Program-made: the position numbers and the translations under genes
Notes under the pieces: generated by a model
Seen by the model: the letters and a program-made list of their open reading frames with translations, nothing else
What the model was told of the DNA's origin: nothing
Database searches by the model: none
Shown: positions 60,187 through 64,000 of the stretch, piece after piece
Position numbering within the stretch: position 1 is the first letter of the stretch
Layout of the letters: every line of letters begins with the position of its first letter
Assembly (NCBI GenBank): GCA_963970005.1
Contig: CAXAMN010022740.1
Location: forward strand, 390,377 to 454,376
Direction: 5' to 3'
DNA from: Durusdinium trenchii
Taxonomy: Eukaryota; Sar; Dinophyceae; Suessiales; Symbiodiniaceae
DNA: 64,000 nt

Positions 60187-63100
60187 CTGAAAGGACGAAT
60201 TGGCCAAGTAGAAATCATCCACAAACCGCCAACATGAAAAAAAAACATCATGCAAACCACCAACAAATCATCATTCGCTTGGCATCCGACCAGATCCTCG
60301 CAACTCCGGAAACTGCCCTTGCCTCTGGAAACTGCGCCAACGCGGCCTCTAAGGGGGTCTCGTGTGGCTCGGCCGAGGCGTTCGCAGCAATCACCTCATG
60401 TGAGGCGTTCGAGGACTCAAATGACCTAATGTGGGGGACCGAGTCACCAAGGATTCGGTCCCCACGTTGCCCGGCGTATGGGACCCTAGGATCGAAGACA
60501 CCCATTCGGATGCGTGTCTTTGTCTTGTGCAAATTCCACAAGCCTCTCAGATTCTTGACCCAAGGCACTAAGCACAAACAAACACTATAATAGACATAAA
60601 TCTTTTTATTCTGTATAGCTTGGTCTCATGCACCTTCGTTCTGCCACTGAGTGATGGGTTCTATTGATGGCATTCTTGGGACGAGAAAGGGTTCATTCAC
60701 ATCCACAACAGCAGCCAGATGCAACATGATGCAACCATGTTGACCATGTTTCATGGATGTTCATTGAACGTACGTCCCCCCCTAAGCACCCCAAGGATCA
60801 GCTTCACGGATCTTCATCCTCCCACGATCCATCATCATCCAGTGCTTCCTTGACCCAAATGACCCCCCCCGGCACAGCACCCCGCGCCGAGCCGCACAAA
60901 GAGCCGCCAGCACCCGAGGAGCCGTCGACACGGCGAGGGTCGCACTGGTGAAACTGGCCAAGACTTGCCTTCCAACGAAACGTCCGCGGAGGGGAGAGCA
61001 AGTGACGCGTCCCTCTCTTGGTCCCACCAAACGGTCGTGGGAAGTGCGGCTTGCACGCTGGGAATTCACACTGAAGTTCTGGCCTCGAGGTGTCTCCTTT
61101 GAATCCTATTGTCTGCTTCATTTCAGGGGGCTTCAGCACGTAAGATTGGAGTTGCACACGCACTCCCCGAAAGAATCCATGGAATCTCGTGGATGGCATG
61201 GCCTTTGGAGCTTTGACTATTTTGCGAAGACCAAGCAGGCGAAGCAAGGGGAGTCAACTATATAGTCAACTCCACTTCGATCATTTCAGGGAGCGTCCAC
61301 CCCCCCCCAAAAAAAAGAAAATATATTAAATTATATTAATAGGCTGGTGGACTGCTGGGAGAGGTGACCCTTCGGTGGCCCTTCGATGACCCTTCGATTC
61401 TTCTTCGGAAAGCTTTTTGGTGAGGGAATGTGAGGGACATATATGCTTCTCCGATTTTCCGGGCAATCCGCAAATATCCGCAGGAACCCACCTGGGTGGA
61501 GGACAGAAGAACGCCAGATCCGCAGCAGGCCGCAGGAGTCGAAGAAGAGCCGGAAACAAGGCCATACCGTTGGCGAGCAAGCACCTGGCCATACGTGGTT
61601 GGAGCATGTTGGAGCACCGTTTTTGCGGAGCTTGTTCAAGATTTGTGAAGCAATGCTCAAAACCAGGGAAACGAGTAGAACACCGAGCTAGCGAAACGGG
61701 ACTGTTGCTGTTTCAGCTATTGAAGCATAATATGTTTCTTGAGCACCCAGGGACTGTGAGCTATGGAATGCGAAAAGGGATGAAAGTTCTTTGTGGAAGT
61801 AAAGCAACAACATTCCCAGATCGCAGAAGACAAGGCGCCACAGCTTCAAGTTGCAGTCCTGCAAGCTCATCGCCAGAGCTGCCGACATTTTGGCATGTGT
61901 GATTCCATAGGCCTCCGGGGTGTTGGCATGTGAGGACCGCAAATGAATCAAGAGTTCACATCCCTACCAACTGCACATGCAACCTCATGAAACTACTCAA
62001 CAAATCAATAACTCTAACCTGTGTGATTTCACACACTAACATCGGGGAAAAACAAAAAAACAATATAGCACTACTGGCAACACATATAGACCCACGTCGT
62101 GACCATGCTATTCTTGACCATGCCATCGCTAGTTGGGTAGAGCAAATCGCCTCCACGTCCTTCACTTGCAAATGCGGTGCTGGATGGTGTAGAGATGCCA
62201 AGAAACCCACCAAATGCAATAACAAGTCAGGATCCTCCTCAGTCTGGCATGCGTCATAGCAAGGCAGGCACCAGTCTCAATCCCCTTCCAAAGACTGACA
62301 TAGCATGAAAACACCCAATATTGCCACGCGAGTGTATTGACCATGGTGACCTCACCAACAGAAGGAAGGGCCTCATCTCATATTCCAGGAGAAACAGCTC
62401 TGATTTCCCTGACAGCCACCACTGGAACAAACACCCATCGCCATGCAATCACCACACCACTGACGGGCTGCATGCATGAAGTTGGCAGTGGCCGTCACCA
62501 AACTGGGCTGGATCCCGCCTGGGCTGGATCCCGGCAAGCATCCCCGTAACGGACTCCCAACAGGGCTGCATCTGTTCAGAAGGACAATGGATGATGGGAA
62601 CATTGAATATGTCGTGGCCGGATCTAGCTGTGCGAATCACAATCTAGTTCAACAGGATGGGGACATAGGCTGTCCAAGCTCATGTCAGGTGCTCCTGACG
62701 GGGGGGTCAAACACTTGCCCCAAAAGCTCCAGCAACTACAAAGATACTACAAGAGATATTAAGGTCTCTCTAATGATATGTCCAAAGACTGATACGCTTT
62801 CTCCGAAGCCACCCGTATGGACGGGAAGAGTCACCAATTTTAGATTTGAATACTGGCATCTTAAGAACATGGCCCTCGGCGGTTGAAATGACTGGCCTCG
62901 GGCTTCGCCTTGTGCTATTCTATACTCTCAAGATGCCTCCAGGTTTGCGGCGGACAGGGGGACAAGGGAGACCACGTAGCCGGGCCTTCCCCCAACCACT
63001 GCAAGGGTACCACACCAAGGGCACCACACCGTCCCTACCCTGAAATCAACTCCTGCCGTGATCCGTCTCAGTCATCCAATCACGAATCGGGGCCGGACGG

Positions 63101-64000
63101 CTGTGCAATGGCAAGTCGAATCAGAAACCTCCGAGAAACATCTACCAATTGCTGTTGAAAGGTCACTCAAAGCACCTAAAAACTTCCTGTCATTAGTGGG
63201 TTCAATGATCAATGCCACCCATAGTTCCCCTGCTTCGGCACAGCTTGGTGACGAAATTAAGGAAGGATGCCTACAGAGACCCAGGTCAACCAAAGACTCT
63301 TCATGTTGTTTGATGTGACCCCAAAAACGCTGCCCTGGCGGCTTATCTGTGGCTAGGCATATCTGTGGGTGCCAGGGGATTCCGATGCTGGTTTTCAGTC
63401 GGTGCCCCAGGTTCCCAAGGTGCAACCAAGCGTTTTCTGCCAAAGCTCAAGCCAGCACCGCTTCCGCTAAGCCATCTCTGTGTTGCACCAGCTCTGCATT
63501 GCGCTGTTCCAGGGGGATGGCACCATCAGGCGTCTACAACGGGGCACAGTCATGGACCACCCGAATCCGACGTGCTTGCCTCAAAAGCTAATAGCGAGGG
63601 CCTCCAACCTAATAGTAATGGCTTTCTTCAAAGTGGGTGTCACACAATGCAGAGGTGCCATCAGTGTTTAATGCATTGTCCCTTTTGCCAGGAAGTGCGC
63701 CATCAACCTCCAACCAATCAACACCTGCAACTACACCTGAAACACTAATCAAGACAAAACCTCTAGGAAAGACCTGTTGGAATATCTTAGATCATTGAAT
63801 GGGGATACCGGGATACCTCAATCTCCATGACTCAGCCTTTTCTCGGCCTCATCCCAAAAGGCAACGGAGGGCGTTGGGAGCCTCAGCAGCACCGCAAAGG
63901 GCAAAGGACTGAGCATGGCTGAGCACACAGGTGTGTATTAAAATAGGGTCGAATAGGGGGACCTCCCAGTTTGACGCCGTTGGTTCGAAGGGAAACAGAT

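Larger units (their letters stand above)
58288..64000. other. Unresolved right end with scattered exon-like pieces
   Basis: Several segments look coding but could not be put into one frame. Plus strand 58,715-58,990 is an intact 91-codon ATG frame (NAVIMIFDPRTLRSFGAFWF) with no known domain. Minus-strand pieces at 60,186-60,092, 60,470-60,250, about 61,060-60,860, 61,560-61,430 and 61,910-61,790 resemble exons of one or more genes. Open frames at 62,476-62,886 (+) and 63,072-63,443 (-) are unrecognised. Repeats are the 51-bp duplication at 58,979 and the CTTACGC cluster at 59,490. Confidence 0.45.

Overview
The window looks like nuclear DNA of a dinoflagellate, most likely a symbiodiniacean or relative; this is inferred from gene structure and content, not from a database. 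The supporting signs are: genes cut into many short exons (about 40-475 nt) by long introns; intron boundaries that, when reading frame and protein-family continuity are both respected, mostly need GC or GA instead of GT at the 5' splice site; a broken BspA-type leucine-rich-repeat gene with a ubiquitin-like N-terminus; and roughly 50% GC with abundant short repeats and palindromes. There are no operons, no bacterial-type gene packing and no recognisable rRNA or tRNA gene. Most long open frames are antisense shadows or low-complexity artefacts.

Layout. 1-5.1 kb: GT-rich simple repeats, a hairpin-containing tandem repeat, then the last three exons of a HECT-type E3 ubiquitin ligase (+ strand, catalytic Cys codon at 4185-4187). 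5.1-13.0 kb: no gene I can defend. 12,968-12,977: a 10-N gap, immediately followed by an AT-rich island (about 12,978-21,600) made of several interleaved degenerate repeat families with GC-rich clusters; it differs so much from its surroundings that it may be a chimeric join, organelle-derived DNA or a satellite block. 22-30 kb: gene-poor DNA carrying two diverged copies of an approximately 3.4 kb segment and several exact short duplications. 30.3-33.2 kb: a complete nine-exon FAD/NAD(P)-linked oxidoreductase of the NDH-2/FSP1 type (- strand, 442 aa). 35-38.4 kb: a minisatellite, an isolated exon and a four-exon hypothetical gene (- strand). 40-41.6 kb: probable exons of an unrecognised gene. 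42.4-43.1 kb: the LRR pseudogene. 45.7-56.5 kb: a PDS5-like sister-chromatid-cohesion gene (- strand, about 22 exons). 57.2-58.3 kb: 3' exons of a U-box E3 ligase (- strand). 58.3-64 kb: scattered exon-like pieces whose frame I could not resolve, plus a cluster of CTTACGC heptamers.

Functionally the recognisable genes are a chromosome-structure regulator (PDS5), two E3 ubiquitin ligases of different classes (HECT and U-box) and a flavoprotein oxidoreductase. Nothing suggests they form one pathway; neighbouring genes appear independent. The best leads for follow-up are the non-canonical splicing pattern, the PDS5 gene in a lineage with permanently condensed chromosomes, the 76-77 bp inverted-repeat element found inside a PDS5 intron and again 33 kb away, and the origin of the AT-rich island. 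Exon borders were worked out by hand from frame, phase and family resemblance and need RNA evidence.
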